A stretch of 24,151 nt of DNA from GCA-002727735 sp036159515 (GTDB taxonomy: Bacteria > Bacteroidota > Bacteroidia > Flavobacteriales_D > Parvicellaceae), in contig JAYYEV010000015.1 in the NCBI GenBank assembly GCA_036159515.1, positions 1 through 24,151 on the forward strand, in the 5' to 3' direction. The position numbers and the translations under genes were made by a program. Shown in pieces: positions 4,778-14,800 of the stretch; the stretch's first letter is position 1; every line of letters starts with the position of its first letter. The notes beneath the pieces are model-generated. The model did no database searches and was not told the DNA's origin. It saw only the letters and a list, made by a program, of their open reading frames with translations.

Positions 4778-6460
4778 CTAACGCAGTATTTTTCTTACAA
4801 AAGCAACGGTGAAGTATGACATTAAGAATACCCCAATGAAGCCTTCAATTGGAGCTATAATTTTAAAGAAACCCATTGGAGAACAATCACCGTATCCAAC
4901 AGTAAAAAATGTGATGGCACTGAAATAAAGATTGGTCCAAACCTTTTCAGATAATCCGTTGAAAGATTCAAGACATGTTAGATAATTGACAGATGAGTAT
5001 AATAAACTGTATATGCCAGAGAATATAAAATTTACGATGACGATACTGAACAATACTCGAAATGGGTTGGTAGCATATAATCCAATCCAATCAAACACAA
5101 CTCGTTGGAACAAAAAATTAGGCATAAATAGCAGAGTTTGAAGAGTGCCCTTCGATTTAGCCTGTTCAAACTGATCTTTTAACTCATATCTCTTAAAATA
5201 TACATATGCTTTATCTTCATCAATATACCTTCCTGTATCCCTAAATTCTTCCTTAAGCAATCGAAATTGTTCCGCTTTTTCGTGAAAGGTTGTATTGGTT
5301 TGGGATTCAATAAGGTCTAACACATGATTATCATCCCAAGAAATAAATATATCCCCCATATTCCTTACGCCCGTTAAATTCAATTCATTTATTTCCATTT
5401 TAGTTAATCCAGGATTTAAATCAATTATATTCTGGACTATAGACTGAGATAAATCAATGACCTCACAAAGATCAATTCTAAGGTCAATGTAGCAATTCAA
5501 TAAACAATGGTTTAATGAGATTTGTCTGGCAGATAGCTTATAAAAATCTAGCCTTGCATTTTTGAAGGTAGCTTCTTCAAAATCTAATTCGCAATTTTTC
5601 AAAAGGGCTTCTCTGAAGCTGACTTTGCTAGAACCAAATTCGGCTCTTCTGAAAACCAACTTATTTCCTTCGGCCACGTTTATTTCCTCAAAATTTATTT
5701 CTCCATCACCAAAATGAACTCTTCTAAAATCAACTTTTCCGTTTCCAAAATCAACTTTAGAAAAATTAATTTCATCTCCATTAAAAATTGATTTGTCAAA
5801 TATCACGCTTCCTTTTTTGAAGGTGGCAAATGAAAATGAAACATCACCATTTCCGAAGTGTACATTTTTAAAAGTAACATTACCATCACCAAAATACGTA
5901 TTAATGAAACTGAGATTTCCGTTTTCGAATGTAGCGTTATCAAATGTTACTTTACCTGAGTTGAATTTAGCATATTGGAATATATTATTTCCTTCGCTAT
6001 AACTAGTACCCTTGAAAGAAACAGGGAAGTTGCCAAATTCAGCTTTTAGAAAACTAAGATTACCTGAACCAAAATGTGTATTTGTAAAATCCGCTTTTGT
6101 CCCAGTAAAATTAGCTAGTGAAAAATCAACAACTTTTTCAGATTCAAATAAGGAATCATTTGCGCAAAAATCAATCAATTCAATTTTTTCATTTTGACTC
6201 AGGTTGAATTTAGATCGATATTCTGAAAGAGAAAACCCTCTCACAAGACAATTGGACACATCAATGGGTTTCTTGTCTTTTATCTTTTGATAAAGTGACT
6301 TCACATCAACTACCCCGTATTCTTTTCTTTCAATAAGATTATTGTTGATGTCAAAAAAAGAGATTTTCGCACTTTGTTTATGCTTTATTCCATTGATTGT
6401 GGTTAAGGTGTCATTAAGTATTTCAACCCGGTAATTTTGTATGTAGCGGTAGACCTTCAC
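4778..6460 (-). CDS. 12-residue-repeat solenoid fused to a two-helix K+ channel
   Basis: This 560-aa protein has three parts. Residues 1-110 form a small N-terminal region. Residues about 113-310 are a very regular repeat with consensus F-x-x-G-x-V-x-F-x-x-A-x. Phe recurs every 12 residues (130, 142, 166, 178, 190, 202, 214, 226, 238, 250) and a second Phe series does the same (113 to 257), with one extra residue near 263. This is probably a beta-solenoid related to pentapeptide-repeat proteins. After a charged linker (EKAEQFRLLKEEFRDTGRY, 394-412), residues about 467-555 form a TM-pore-TM channel with filter TVGYGD (520-525). It should be an inner-membrane K+ channel with a cytoplasmic sensor of unknown ligand. 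The start is GTG, with an in-frame stop two codons upstream. Confidence 0.85.
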   Translation of the reverse strand: MKVYRYIQNYRVEILNDTLTTINGIKHKQSAKISFFDINNNLIERKEYGVVDVKSLYQKIKDKKPIDVSNCLVRGFSLSEYRSKFNLSQNEKIELIDFCANDSLFESEKVVDFSLANFTGTKADFTNTHFGSGNLSFLKAEFGNFPVSFKGTSYSEGNNIFQYAKFNSGKVTFDNATFENGNLSFINTYFGDGNVTFKNVHFGNGDVSFSFATFKKGSVIFDKSIFNGDEINFSKVDFGNGKVDFRRVHFGDGEINFEEINVAEGNKLVFRRAEFGSSKVSFREALLKNCELDFEEATFKNARLDFYKLSARQISLNHCLLNCYIDLRIDLCEVIDLSQSIVQNIIDLNPGLTKMEINELNLTGVRNMGDIFISWDDNHVLDLIESQTNTTFHEKAEQFRLLKEEFRDTGRYIDEDKAYVYFKRYELKDQFEQAKSKGTLQTLLFMPNFLFQRVVFDWIGLYATNPFRVLFSIVIVNFIFSGIYSLLYSSVNYLTCLESFNGLSEKVWTNLYFSAITFFTVGYGDCSPMGFFKIIAPIEGFIGVFLMSYFTVAFVRKILR

Positions 6461-6477
6461 TATTTAAGATATAGCAA

Positions 6478-6485
6478 CAAAAATA
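6478..6485 (-). promoter_or_regulatory. -7 box (TATTTTTG) for the repeat-channel gene
   Basis: The minus strand reads TATTTTTG, an exact TAnnTTTG match, 18 nt upstream of the GTG start at 6460. It suggests the channel gene has its own promoter after the thioredoxin operon. No matching -33 TTG is evident, and the AT-rich context makes chance matches possible. Confidence 0.4.
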
Positions 6486-6512
6486 ACAGAATACAATTAA
6501 GATAACTGTTTT

Positions 6513-6980
6513 TTAGGGTTTAGCTAAAAAATTGTTTGCTTTAGCAATCCATTTTTCCGGTCCTCCAGCCACATAACCTAAAGTACCCATTTTAAGAAAA
6601 TTAACTTTATTTTCCATGATTTGAGGTTCAACTATCCAAACAGTGGGATACCCCCTTACCGCAAATACATTAGCTAGTTCTCTATTCTGTTTCATGATGT
6701 TTTCAGGGAGTTTCTTTCTTCTTGGGAAATCAAGTTCAACTAAAACCACATTTTCGTCTGACCAAGTCTTAAAATCAGGTAAGTTAAATACTTCTCTTTT
6801 GAGTCGCATACACCAACCACACCAGTCACTACCCGTAAAAAAAAGCATAATAGGTTTCTTTTTTGAAACAGCAACAGGAATTGCTTTTGATACATCATCG
6901 TACCAGGTTAATTTACTTTCTTGACCCAAAATATGGATGGATGAAAAAAGGAGAATAAGGATGGAAAGCTTCTTTATCAT
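6513..6980 (-). CDS. Exported thioredoxin-family protein (WCGWC), distal gene
   Basis: This 155-aa protein has a signal peptide (MIKKLSILILLFSSIHILGQ). It is followed by a thioredoxin-like domain with the active site GSDWCGWC (Cys54/Cys57), an ELDFPRR strand and the cis-Pro motif GYPTVW. The open frame extends further upstream to 7079, but the signal peptide begins at the ATG at 6980. That start lies one base after the stop of the preceding gene, which indicates coupled translation. The role is probably thiol reduction or disulfide exchange in the periplasm. It resembles thioredoxin_7/DUF255-like proteins of Bacteroidota, and the substrate is unknown. Confidence 0.85.
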   Translation of the reverse strand: MIKKLSILILLFSSIHILGQESKLTWYDDVSKAIPVAVSKKKPIMLFFTGSDWCGWCMRLKREVFNLPDFKTWSDENVVLVELDFPRRKKLPENIMKQNRELANVFAVRGYPTVWIVEPQIMENKVNFLKMGTLGYVAGGPEKWIAKANNFLAKP

Positions 6981-6981
6981 G

Positions 6982-7536
6982 TTATTTTTTATTTTTTTGA
7001 TTTGACTCATTCCACTGTTTGTAGAGTAAGTTGTGATAATATTTATGCTGATCGGCTCCAAAGAAAAATAAAATTCCAATAAGTTCTTCTTGTTGTTTAA
7101 ATCCGTTGTAGATAGCCAATCGAATTAAATTTTCATCTAATAATGCATAACTAGGATAACTTAATTTTCCATCTAAAATAGAATGGGCAAACCAATGTGG
7201 TTTACCTCTAGAATTTATAGCTCTTTTTTCAAATAAAGGATCAGAATTTACAAATTGAATACCGTTAAAGTTAATGGTGTCTCTCGTTTCCGCATCGAAT
7301 TTAACTGCATAATATTTTTGATTCATATAATCTACTATTGCTTTTTGTTTAAAAGTAGTAGCGTCCATTCGTTTGCACCATCCACACCATCCTGTGTAAA
7401 GATCTATGAATACTTTCTTAGGAACTGAATCCAATTGTCTTTTAGCCATCATCTGATCCCATGTCAGCCAATTAATTTGGTCTTGAGAATACGTTAATGA
7501 TGGAAGAATTAATATGAATACAATTACGGCCCTCAT
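6982..7536 (-). CDS. Exported thioredoxin-family protein (WCGWC), proximal gene
   Basis: This 184-aa protein has a signal peptide (MRAVIVFILILPSLTYSQ). It carries a thioredoxin-fold domain with TGWCGWC (Cys51/Cys54) and a later YPSYALLDE segment holding the cis-Pro. The C-terminal tail of about 40 residues is aromatic and Lys-rich. Its ATG overlaps the TGA of the DPP IV gene by 4 nt (ATGA). It shares the active-site motif but little else with the next gene, so the two are distant paralogues with possibly different partners. A function in periplasmic thiol maintenance is inferred from the motif and export signal. Confidence 0.85.
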   Translation of the reverse strand: MRAVIVFILILPSLTYSQDQINWLTWDQMMAKRQLDSVPKKVFIDLYTGWCGWCKRMDATTFKQKAIVDYMNQKYYAVKFDAETRDTINFNGIQFVNSDPLFEKRAINSRGKPHWFAHSILDGKLSYPSYALLDENLIRLAIYNGFKQQEELIGILFFFGADQHKYYHNLLYKQWNESNQKNKK

Positions 7537-9725
7537 TTGCTATCTTCCATTAACGTTTCCATCAAGAAATTAGTCATTTTAGTATATAAATGTAGTCTTG
7601 TAAAGCCTCCGTAAATACCATGATTCTTATCAGGGTAAGCAAAAAACTCAAATTGTTTGTTTTTATTTACTAAAGCACTTACCATCTCTGTTGCATTTTG
7701 AAAATGAACATTATCATCAGCTGTGCCGTGAATAAGTAAGTAATTACCTTTTAATTTTTCAACATGATTAATAGGCGAGTTAATGTCATAATTCTCACCA
7801 TTGTCTTGTGGTTTTTGCATAAATCGTTCGGTGTATATGTTGTCATAATAACGCCAGTTGGTAACAGGTGCTACTGCGATAGCTGATTTAAATACATCAG
7901 CACCTTTAGTTATACAAAGAGACGACATATAGCCTCCATAGCTCCATCCAAAAATTCCAATGTTATTTTCATCGATGTAGGTTTTGTTGCCTAAAAATTT
8001 TGCAGCAGCTATTTGGTCCTCAGTTTCATACTTTCCAAGCTGTTTATAGGTAGCATGCTTAAAATCTTTACCTCGGAATCCTGTACCTCTAGCATCAACA
8101 GAAACTACTATAAACCCTTTTTGAGCTAAATATTGAAACCAAAAATAATTGTTCCAAGACCATGCGTCATTTACGGTATTCATTCCAGGACCACCATACA
8201 CAAACATGAGTAGAGGATGCTTTTTAAGGGTGTCTAACATTTTAGGTTTGATCATCCAGGCATTTAATAATGTTCCTTCTTCATTGGGAATGGTGAAAAA
8301 TTCTTTATCAGTTAGATTGAATTCTAATAGTTTTTTCTTCAATGCTTCATTTTTTTCTAGTGTTTTAATTAATTTTCCTTTTTGATTGTGAAGAGTGATT
8401 TCAAAAGGCGAATCTGCAGTAGAGTGGAAGTTTATAAAATAATTAAATGTTTTGCTGAAGTTAGCTTCATTTGCTCCTGAGTTATCTGTTAGGAGTTCTA
8501 TTTTATTGTTCTTAGTATAAAGTGCATAGATCTCTCTCTTAGTAGGATGTGATTTAGCGGCTTGAAAAAATATTTTTTTTGATTTGGTTGCATAACCGTA
8601 TACCTCTGTAACATCCCAATCCCCATTAGTTAACTGTTTTTCTGTACCATCTGCATAATTTATTAAGTAGATATGGTTGTATCCATCTTTTTCACTTGTC
8701 CATATAAATTCATTTTCATTGATAAATGATGTGTTATCGTGTATATCTATGTAAGTAGAACACTCCTCTGTATAAATAGGCTTCGTTTTAATGCCAATAT
8801 TGTTGGGAGTATCCATCGAAAAAGTGCCTGAAAGTAATTCTAGCTTGTTCTGAAGTCTATTCATTTTAAAAACGATCAATTCATCTTTTCTTTTGCTCCA
8901 CATTATTCTAGGAATGTAGATATCTGGATTATTTCCTATGTCAAAAATGAAATGTCTATCGTATTGAGTGTCAAAAATTCGAATAGAAATTAAGGAATTA
9001 TCTTCTCCAGCTTTTGGGTATTTAAACTTGTAATGAGTAGGGTATAAGGAACCGTACATTTTCATTTGGAATTCTTTTACATCTGTTTCATCAAAAACGT
9101 AATAAGCTAGCTTTTTCCCATCAGGTGACCACTCAAAACCTTTATGAATGCTGAATTCTTCTTCATATACCCAATCGGTGGCTCCATTTATAATTTCATT
9201 GATTTTACCGTCCTTAGTAACTTGTTTTTCCTTAAAATCAGAAAGGGTAACATAAAATAGGTTGTTGTTTCTAACAAAAGCAATTTTGCTGTTATCCGGA
9301 GAAAATTCAGCTAACCTTTGTTTTCCAAGTGAGGTATCGGAAAGAGCTTTAAGTTTATTTGTTTTTAGATTATATATGTAGTAAAAAGATTTTGATGATC
9401 TTCTGTAAATGGATTCCTTTTCAGAGGCTAATAAAATCCAGTTTTCATCAGAACTTAGTTGGTAATCATCAAAATTAAAGCCTTCTTTAACGGAACTACT
9501 AAACAACGTAGCAACCTTTTTATTGGATGCATAGGAGTATTTGATAATCTCTTTATAACCATCTACTTTTTTTTGAGATGTATAATGTAAACCGTCGGCT
9601 GTTGAATTTATACCTCTTATCATTTTAGGATAAAAAGTTCCGCTAGCCCAGATCAGTTCATTGCTCAATTGAGCATTATTAATTAAAGTATAAGAGAGAA
9701 AAAAGAAGATGATTATCCGTTTCAT
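7533..9725 (-). CDS. Dipeptidyl-peptidase IV, S9B family serine peptidase
   Basis: This 730-aa exported protein has a signal peptide (MKRIIIFFFLSYTLINNAQ). An N-terminal beta-propeller contains the DPP IV double-Glu motif (WVYEEEF) that holds the substrate N-terminus. The C-terminal alpha/beta-hydrolase domain has the triad Ser595 (GWSYGGYMS), Asp670 (HGTADDNVH) and His702 (DKNHGIYGG). The Asp-to-His spacing of 32 is as I recall it in human DPP IV. It should remove X-Pro or X-Ala dipeptides from peptides in the periplasm. It follows the peroxiredoxin gene by 37 nt and overlaps the next gene by 4 nt, so the four genes probably form one transcription unit. Confidence 0.95.
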   Translation of the reverse strand: MKRIIIFFFLSYTLINNAQLSNELIWASGTFYPKMIRGINSTADGLHYTSQKKVDGYKEIIKYSYASNKKVATLFSSSVKEGFNFDDYQLSSDENWILLASEKESIYRRSSKSFYYIYNLKTNKLKALSDTSLGKQRLAEFSPDNSKIAFVRNNNLFYVTLSDFKEKQVTKDGKINEIINGATDWVYEEEFSIHKGFEWSPDGKKLAYYVFDETDVKEFQMKMYGSLYPTHYKFKYPKAGEDNSLISIRIFDTQYDRHFIFDIGNNPDIYIPRIMWSKRKDELIVFKMNRLQNKLELLSGTFSMDTPNNIGIKTKPIYTEECSTYIDIHDNTSFINENEFIWTSEKDGYNHIYLINYADGTEKQLTNGDWDVTEVYGYATKSKKIFFQAAKSHPTKREIYALYTKNNKIELLTDNSGANEANFSKTFNYFINFHSTADSPFEITLHNQKGKLIKTLEKNEALKKKLLEFNLTDKEFFTIPNEEGTLLNAWMIKPKMLDTLKKHPLLMFVYGGPGMNTVNDAWSWNNYFWFQYLAQKGFIVVSVDARGTGFRGKDFKHATYKQLGKYETEDQIAAAKFLGNKTYIDENNIGIFGWSYGGYMSSLCITKGADVFKSAIAVAPVTNWRYYDNIYTERFMQKPQDNGENYDINSPINHVEKLKGNYLLIHGTADDNVHFQNATEMVSALVNKNKQFEFFAYPDKNHGIYGGFTRLHLYTKMTNFLMETLMEDSK

Positions 9726-9762
9726 ATTTTACGTATTTCAAATACCATACCAATATAGCACC

Positions 9763-10281
9763 TTACTTATTTTGATCTAAAAAGTTCAAAACAGAAGTGA
9801 TATGACTTTTCATGTTTAATGCGGATCGAAAGATAAATAAAATTTCATGTTTTGCGTTTAGTAAAAAAGTAACTCTACCAGGAGCAAGGCCAAAAAAATC
9901 TTTAGGAATTCCGAGTTCTTTTCTTAATTTACTTTTGTCATCTGATAATAAGCGAAATGGAAGATCATAATTTTGGATAAACTTTTCATGTGATTTTTGA
10001 TTATCTGAACTTATACCAATTATTTCGCAATCATATTTTTCGTACACATTACTATAATCTCGAAAGTAACATGCTTGTCTGGTGCAACCGGGTGTTTCAT
10101 CCTTTGGGTAAAAGTACAGTACACGATATTTTTTGTCTTGTTGTTCATGCAATATGAATTGATCGCCAAGGTGATCCATTAATTTAAAGTTTGGGAATTG
10201 ATCTCCTTCTTTAACTTTCAAACTTAAAAATCTATGGGTGTTACTTTCTTTACGTGACTTTGGAGGCATTGAATATGACAC
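9763..10281 (-). CDS. bcp: Peroxiredoxin Q/Bcp-type thiol peroxidase
   Basis: The protein is an AhpC/TSA-fold peroxiredoxin of the PrxQ/Bcp group, seen from YFYPKDETPGCTRQAC. The peroxidatic Cys is Cys66 and the resolving Cys is Cys71, five residues later. GISSDNQKSHEKF and the LLSDDKSKLRKELG stretch are also typical. It reduces hydroperoxides using thioredoxin-like donors. The frame opens at GTG (10281). An ATG at 10269 would give MPPKSRKESNTH and may be the real start. Either way there is a basic N-terminal extension before the usual KVKEGDQFPNF start, and it has no clear signal peptide, so the protein is probably cytoplasmic. It heads the DPP IV/thioredoxin gene group. Confidence 0.9.
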   Translation of the reverse strand: MSYSMPPKSRKESNTHRFLSLKVKEGDQFPNFKLMDHLGDQFILHEQQDKKYRVLYFYPKDETPGCTRQACYFRDYSNVYEKYDCEIIGISSDNQKSHEKFIQNYDLPFRLLSDDKSKLRKELGIPKDFFGLAPGRVTFLLNAKHEILFIFRSALNMKSHITSVLNFLDQNK

Positions 10282-10383
10282 TCATGAAGTAACAGTAGTT
10301 GAGATAATTTGCCATAAGAGTCTACAAGTCGATAACAGTTAAGTGAAACAAAAAAACATCCTTCACAATACATACTAAGACCT

Positions 10384-11400
10384 TTAAAATTGCGGACAAT
10401 TAATCACCCTGAACTTAGTTACTTTTTTAACACTTGATGGAATGTCTAGTGTAAGAGATATTTCGTGTGCTCCTATGCTAGAAGCTAATAAATTAGACAG
10501 GTTGAAATCATATGAATAACCTATTTTGAGGTTATTTTTTTCTAAACCTAACACTACTACAATAGCATCTTGTGCTGCAACACCAGCATTGTTTGGATCT
10601 TGTAATCTGGTGTGTCTGTACCAGAATCCAAGATCGAAAATTCCATCAACGAAATAGGTTCCAAAATTTAATCTCCTAAAATTAGATTGAAAGTCCAAAA
10701 CAAATTCTGGAGTAACAAACAATTCTTGATGAAATAAACCATTCTTAAGTATTCTTATTTTATGTCCTCCGTGGAAGCATGTTCTTATTGGAAGTCTATC
10801 CGAATTATTAGGGTTAATATTGTATAAAAATGATTCATCAGGACTAGTCAAGTGGTTAAACGATGCTCCTAAAAAGGTATTCTTGCCAAATAGAATAAAT
10901 CCGTTCGAAAGATCTACATAATTAGCATTATTTCCTTGTGGTTGATTGGTGGAGTAGATGTTTCCTCTTGAAGGATCCAGTTGGTCTCCCCATACCGCTT
11001 CATTCCAATTTAAGGACTTTTGAACAAATGATATTTTCACGCCAAAATTCAATGTCCAATCTCTATTCAATAGCAGTTGATAGGCATAACATCCAGAAAA
11101 TTGTAAGGTGTTTAAAAGCCCATTACCCGTTCGGTCATGCATAATTTGAAGCCCTACACCACCATGAAGATCAGGAGAAAACTGATCATATTCTAAATTA
11201 TATGTAACATATGCCTTATTTATACTAGGCCATTGATTTCTATAAGTGGTATGAACTCTCGGACTTAAATCCCTTCCTGCTAATGCAGGGTTTAAATAAA
11301 GTGCATTTGAAAAGAACTGAGTAAACATAGGGTCTTGACTAAATCCTTTGGATACACTACATATTGCAATTGTAATTAATATGTATTTTAATTTTCTCAA
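10384..11400 (-). CDS. PorP/SprF-family type IX secretion protein
   Basis: This 338-aa protein has a signal peptide (MRKLKYILITIAICSVSKGFSQ). The family motif DPMFTQFFSNALYLNPALAG follows, then a beta-rich body ending in amphipathic strands (KIGYSYDFNLSNL...GAHEISLTLDI). It is an outer-membrane barrel of the PorP/SprF family. SprF-like proteins are needed for delivery of cognate adhesins that carry type B (CHU_C) sorting domains. It lies directly after such a domain in the same operon. The only start that fits is TTG at 11400, which overlaps the upstream TGA (TTGA); an in-frame TAG lies a few codons upstream and no ATG precedes the signal peptide. Confidence 0.92.
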   Translation of the reverse strand: MRKLKYILITIAICSVSKGFSQDPMFTQFFSNALYLNPALAGRDLSPRVHTTYRNQWPSINKAYVTYNLEYDQFSPDLHGGVGLQIMHDRTGNGLLNTLQFSGCYAYQLLLNRDWTLNFGVKISFVQKSLNWNEAVWGDQLDPSRGNIYSTNQPQGNNANYVDLSNGFILFGKNTFLGASFNHLTSPDESFLYNINPNNSDRLPIRTCFHGGHKIRILKNGLFHQELFVTPEFVLDFQSNFRRLNFGTYFVDGIFDLGFWYRHTRLQDPNNAGVAAQDAIVVVLGLEKNNLKIGYSYDFNLSNLLASSIGAHEISLTLDIPSSVKKVTKFRVINCPQF

Positions 11401-11858
11401 CGCACTAAAGATACACTACCACTTTTAATTAGCTTAATTTCAGAACCAAAATCTACAGAATTCACCTTATATACATATGTTCCTGCTGGTGCCTTTTTGT
11501 TTCTGAAGTTTCCGTCCCATTTTACATTCATATCATAAGATTTAAAAACCATTTGTCCCCATCTGTTGTATATTTCAATGGTATAATTGGTTAGTCCTTG
11601 TCCAACTACATTAAAAAAGTCATTAATTCCATCACCATCGGGTGAAAATGCAGTTGGCGCATAAAGTGCATATGGTTTTTCTACAGAAATGGTATTTGAT
11701 TTACTCTCTAATGAATCATTACTCACAGCAATAATCCTATAGGAATCCACATTAGCATCATATAAGGGATCGCCAATAGATTGACAGTACGTTTTAGACA
11801 CAAAAAAAGACAGTATCAGAATAAATAATATATGTGTCGAATTTTTTCTCAAATACAT
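11397..11858 (-). CDS. Short secreted protein with CHU_C (T9SS type B) sorting domain
   Basis: From the ATG at 11858 this 153-aa protein has a signal peptide (MYLRKNSTHILFILILSFF, ending KTYCQ). A linker resembling the end of a fibronectin-like domain follows (DPLYDANVDSYRIIAVSN). Then comes a complete gliding-motility-associated C-terminal domain: APTAFSPDGDGINDFF, IEIYNRWGQMVF, WDGNF, APAGTYVYKV. That domain directs proteins through the type IX system to the surface. In typical operons it is the C-terminus of the large adhesin, whose ORF ends one base before this start. An in-frame ATG at 11882 lies inside the adhesin frame and is less likely. The join is discussed under the 82-nt segment. 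Confidence 0.85.
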   Translation of the reverse strand: MYLRKNSTHILFILILSFFVSKTYCQSIGDPLYDANVDSYRIIAVSNDSLESKSNTISVEKPYALYAPTAFSPDGDGINDFFNVVGQGLTNYTIEIYNRWGQMVFKSYDMNVKWDGNFRNKKAPAGTYVYKVNSVDFGSEIKLIKSGSVSLVR

Positions 11859-11862
11859 TTTA
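11781..11862 (-). other. 82-nt segment separating adhesin body from its sorting domain
   Basis: On the minus strand it runs from the adhesin TAA through a signal-peptide coding stretch to TGTCAA. A CAA triplet flanks it on both sides. Leaving it out joins the two ORFs in frame and restores a continuous fibronectin-like strand (NEIIIDQ-SIGDPLYD...SYRIIAV). Its length is 27 codons plus one base, which explains the frame change. Origin as an insertion is inferred. Confidence 0.55.
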
Positions 11863-14800
11863 TTGGTCAATAATGATTTCATTGGTAGTTGAGTTAGTTA
11901 CACTAATTGTTTCCCAAATGTTATTTTCATTTAATTTTTGAACTTTATATTCTTTTGAACCATTTAACCATTCTTGATAAAAGTTCCAATTTAATTTAGT
12001 TTCATAATCATTAATTCTCTGATACTTTAAAAGAACTGAACTCCCATAATTTGAATTACTTGAATTAACCTGACAACAATTTCTAGAAACAATTATGTAT
12101 TCATATTCGCTATTAAATACATCTACATTATCATCTATATAAAATTGAGCAGAAGAATCTACAGTTGCTATGTATTGAAAAGGTTCACCATTTTCGGATC
12201 TTAAAACTTGACTTTGTAAAAGAGGGTTAAGTGTTTGAGTTACACTGTTCCATTCCGTATATATTTTACTGTTTTCTATTACAGTTGATCTTATGATACT
12301 TGCTTGGGCTAGGGCCGTGGTGTCGTATACAGGGACTGAATCCAAAATAATGGAGTCAGTGCGGCATCCAAATAAATTAACTGCACTGGTAGATATCGTG
12401 TAAAATCCTGTATCTAAAAGGAAAAAGGGTTCATTAAAATTAGGGTAATACAAGCTGTCATTAACAAACCAAGCATAATCTTCATTTGCGAGATTAGCAG
12501 ATTGGTTAGATATGTCAATTTGATAACCAATACAGGGTAAGGTTTGTGTTACGGTAACGTCAATTTCAGGTTCAGGTAGTAACGTAATGGATGCTGTATC
12601 TGAATCAGGGCAATTACCTGTAATGGTGTAATATACTTCATAGGTTCCGTCATTCACATTAGAAATTAAAAATAATCCGTTCTGAAAATGAGTGTTCTGT
12701 AAACCTGACCAATTTCCGATATTTGTATTGGAAGTAATTTGAACACTGTCTGTTCCTTCACAATAATTTGGAATGACGTTAATTGATGCTTCAATAAATT
12801 CAAAGATATCTAGATTCAAGGTGTCACTATCTGGACATGTGCCGGATATGGAATATGTATAATTATAATTTCCATTTCCTAAAGCGTTCACATCTATGGT
12901 CCCTGTACTTGTATTTATTTGCATACCACTCCAAACGCCTCCCGGGTCAGTACTTGAAAGGGTAACTGTGTCTACATTATCGCATATTGTTCCTGGATGT
13001 GTAATACTTGCGTCATTTTGGTAAAGGATATCTATGGAATATGCAGCGGTATCTTGACAATTTAAATTAGATAATATATAGTTGTATGTGTAAAATCCGG
13101 TGTCTAAAACAGCCATAATTGCACCTGTAACAGAGTCTGCACTAACACCTTGCCATGTACCACCGCTATTGAGGGCAATAGGTTGTAAAATGGAACTACC
13201 GTAGCAATAAACAGTATCATTAGTTACAATAGTTGCATCTGGAGGATTATCTATTATTAGGTATAAGCTGTCAGAGCTGTTGCAAATGCTGTCATGTGTA
13301 ACATGAATTAAGGTGGAATCCACATTCAGTAAAGAGGGGTCAAATATGCCCTGATTAGTAACTCCGTTGCCTATCCAATTTAAAGTCCCGAGTTGACTCA
13401 TGTTTAAACTTTGCAATGTAATCAACCCCTCATTGGTACATATTACACCAGGGTTAATAATACTAACATCAGGAATTTGATGTCCTATTACTCCAATTTC
13501 AACGGAGTCTACACATCCACCCGCAGTATTTTCAGCTACATATTTAATATTGTTTTGCCCAATTTGATTAATGGTAATAGATGGAGAACTAGTGGAATAA
13601 CTCTGTAATCCGTAAGTCCACAAATGAGCATCAGCTTGTGTAGTGGTGTTATTTGGCGTAATCACTTCGTTTAGGCAGAAATCACTATCACTTAGCATGA
13701 TGTTTATGGAAGGAGTAGGGTAAACTTGGATGGTATCCGTTAAAGTAAGGAAAGATTGACAGCCAGCAGCATCTTCACCCACTAACGTGATCAAATAATT
13801 TCCAATGTTATTGTATGTATGAGTTGCAGATGAGGATTGGACGATTGTGCCGTCACCAAAATCAAAACTGTAATTTACTGTAAACATGGAACTATCAAAA
13901 ACTTGAACCGTAAGGCTGTCACAACCGGTTATCAAATCAACAGAGAAGTTTAATTGTGGGCCAGGAACATATAAGGAATCAGGATAATTTAATGTGTCTG
14001 AACATCCAATGTTATTCGATGCAATTAGACTTACAAAATAGGTTCCAGCATTGGCATATATGTGTGATGGTTCTGTAACAATGGAAGATGTATTATCTCC
14101 AAAATTCCAGTAATAATTTGTAGCATTTTGTGAATTATTGGTGAATGCTGTTACTATTGGTGGACAACTTGATGGAGGGGTGTAGCTAAAATCTGCAGTT
14201 ACCAATTGAATTTCAATGTAATTAGACTTTATAACAGTGTCATTACATCCCTGTCCATCAGAGACAATGAGACTTACTTCATATACTCCAGGACTTGAAT
14301 ACGAATGATTTACAATTGAATCGGTTGATGATGTTCCATCACCCAAATCCCACAGCCAATTATTAACTACATTGTCAAGACCAGTAAATGTAATAGTTGA
14401 ATGAACACAACTCAGAGTGTCACTAGCTATAAACTCTGCATTTAATTGGTTAATTATGGTTGATTTCACAGAGTCCATACACCCGTTGATATCGGTAATA
14501 ACCAAATTGACACTATCCGAAGGGAATTGTAAAAATTGATGCGAAGGATTTTGTAAAAATGAAGAATTCCCATCTCCAAAAGACCAATTCCATGAAACGG
14601 GGTTTACGGATGTGTCTTGAAAATTCACATCAATTGGTAAACACCCATTCAGCTGATCTAGGCTAAATCCGGCATTTGCTTTATTTACCGTTATTGTGTC
14701 TGTAGTTATTTGATTAGTACATCCTCTATCTGTGATGGATAGAGATATCTGTCTTTCACCAGGATTATCAAATTGGAGCCATACACTATCTCCAGAATTA

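Noticed and set aside
5793..6197. Open frames antisense to the repeat-channel gene
   Set aside because: They are shadows produced by the regular 12-residue repeat codons on the other strand, with no start context, signal or family match.
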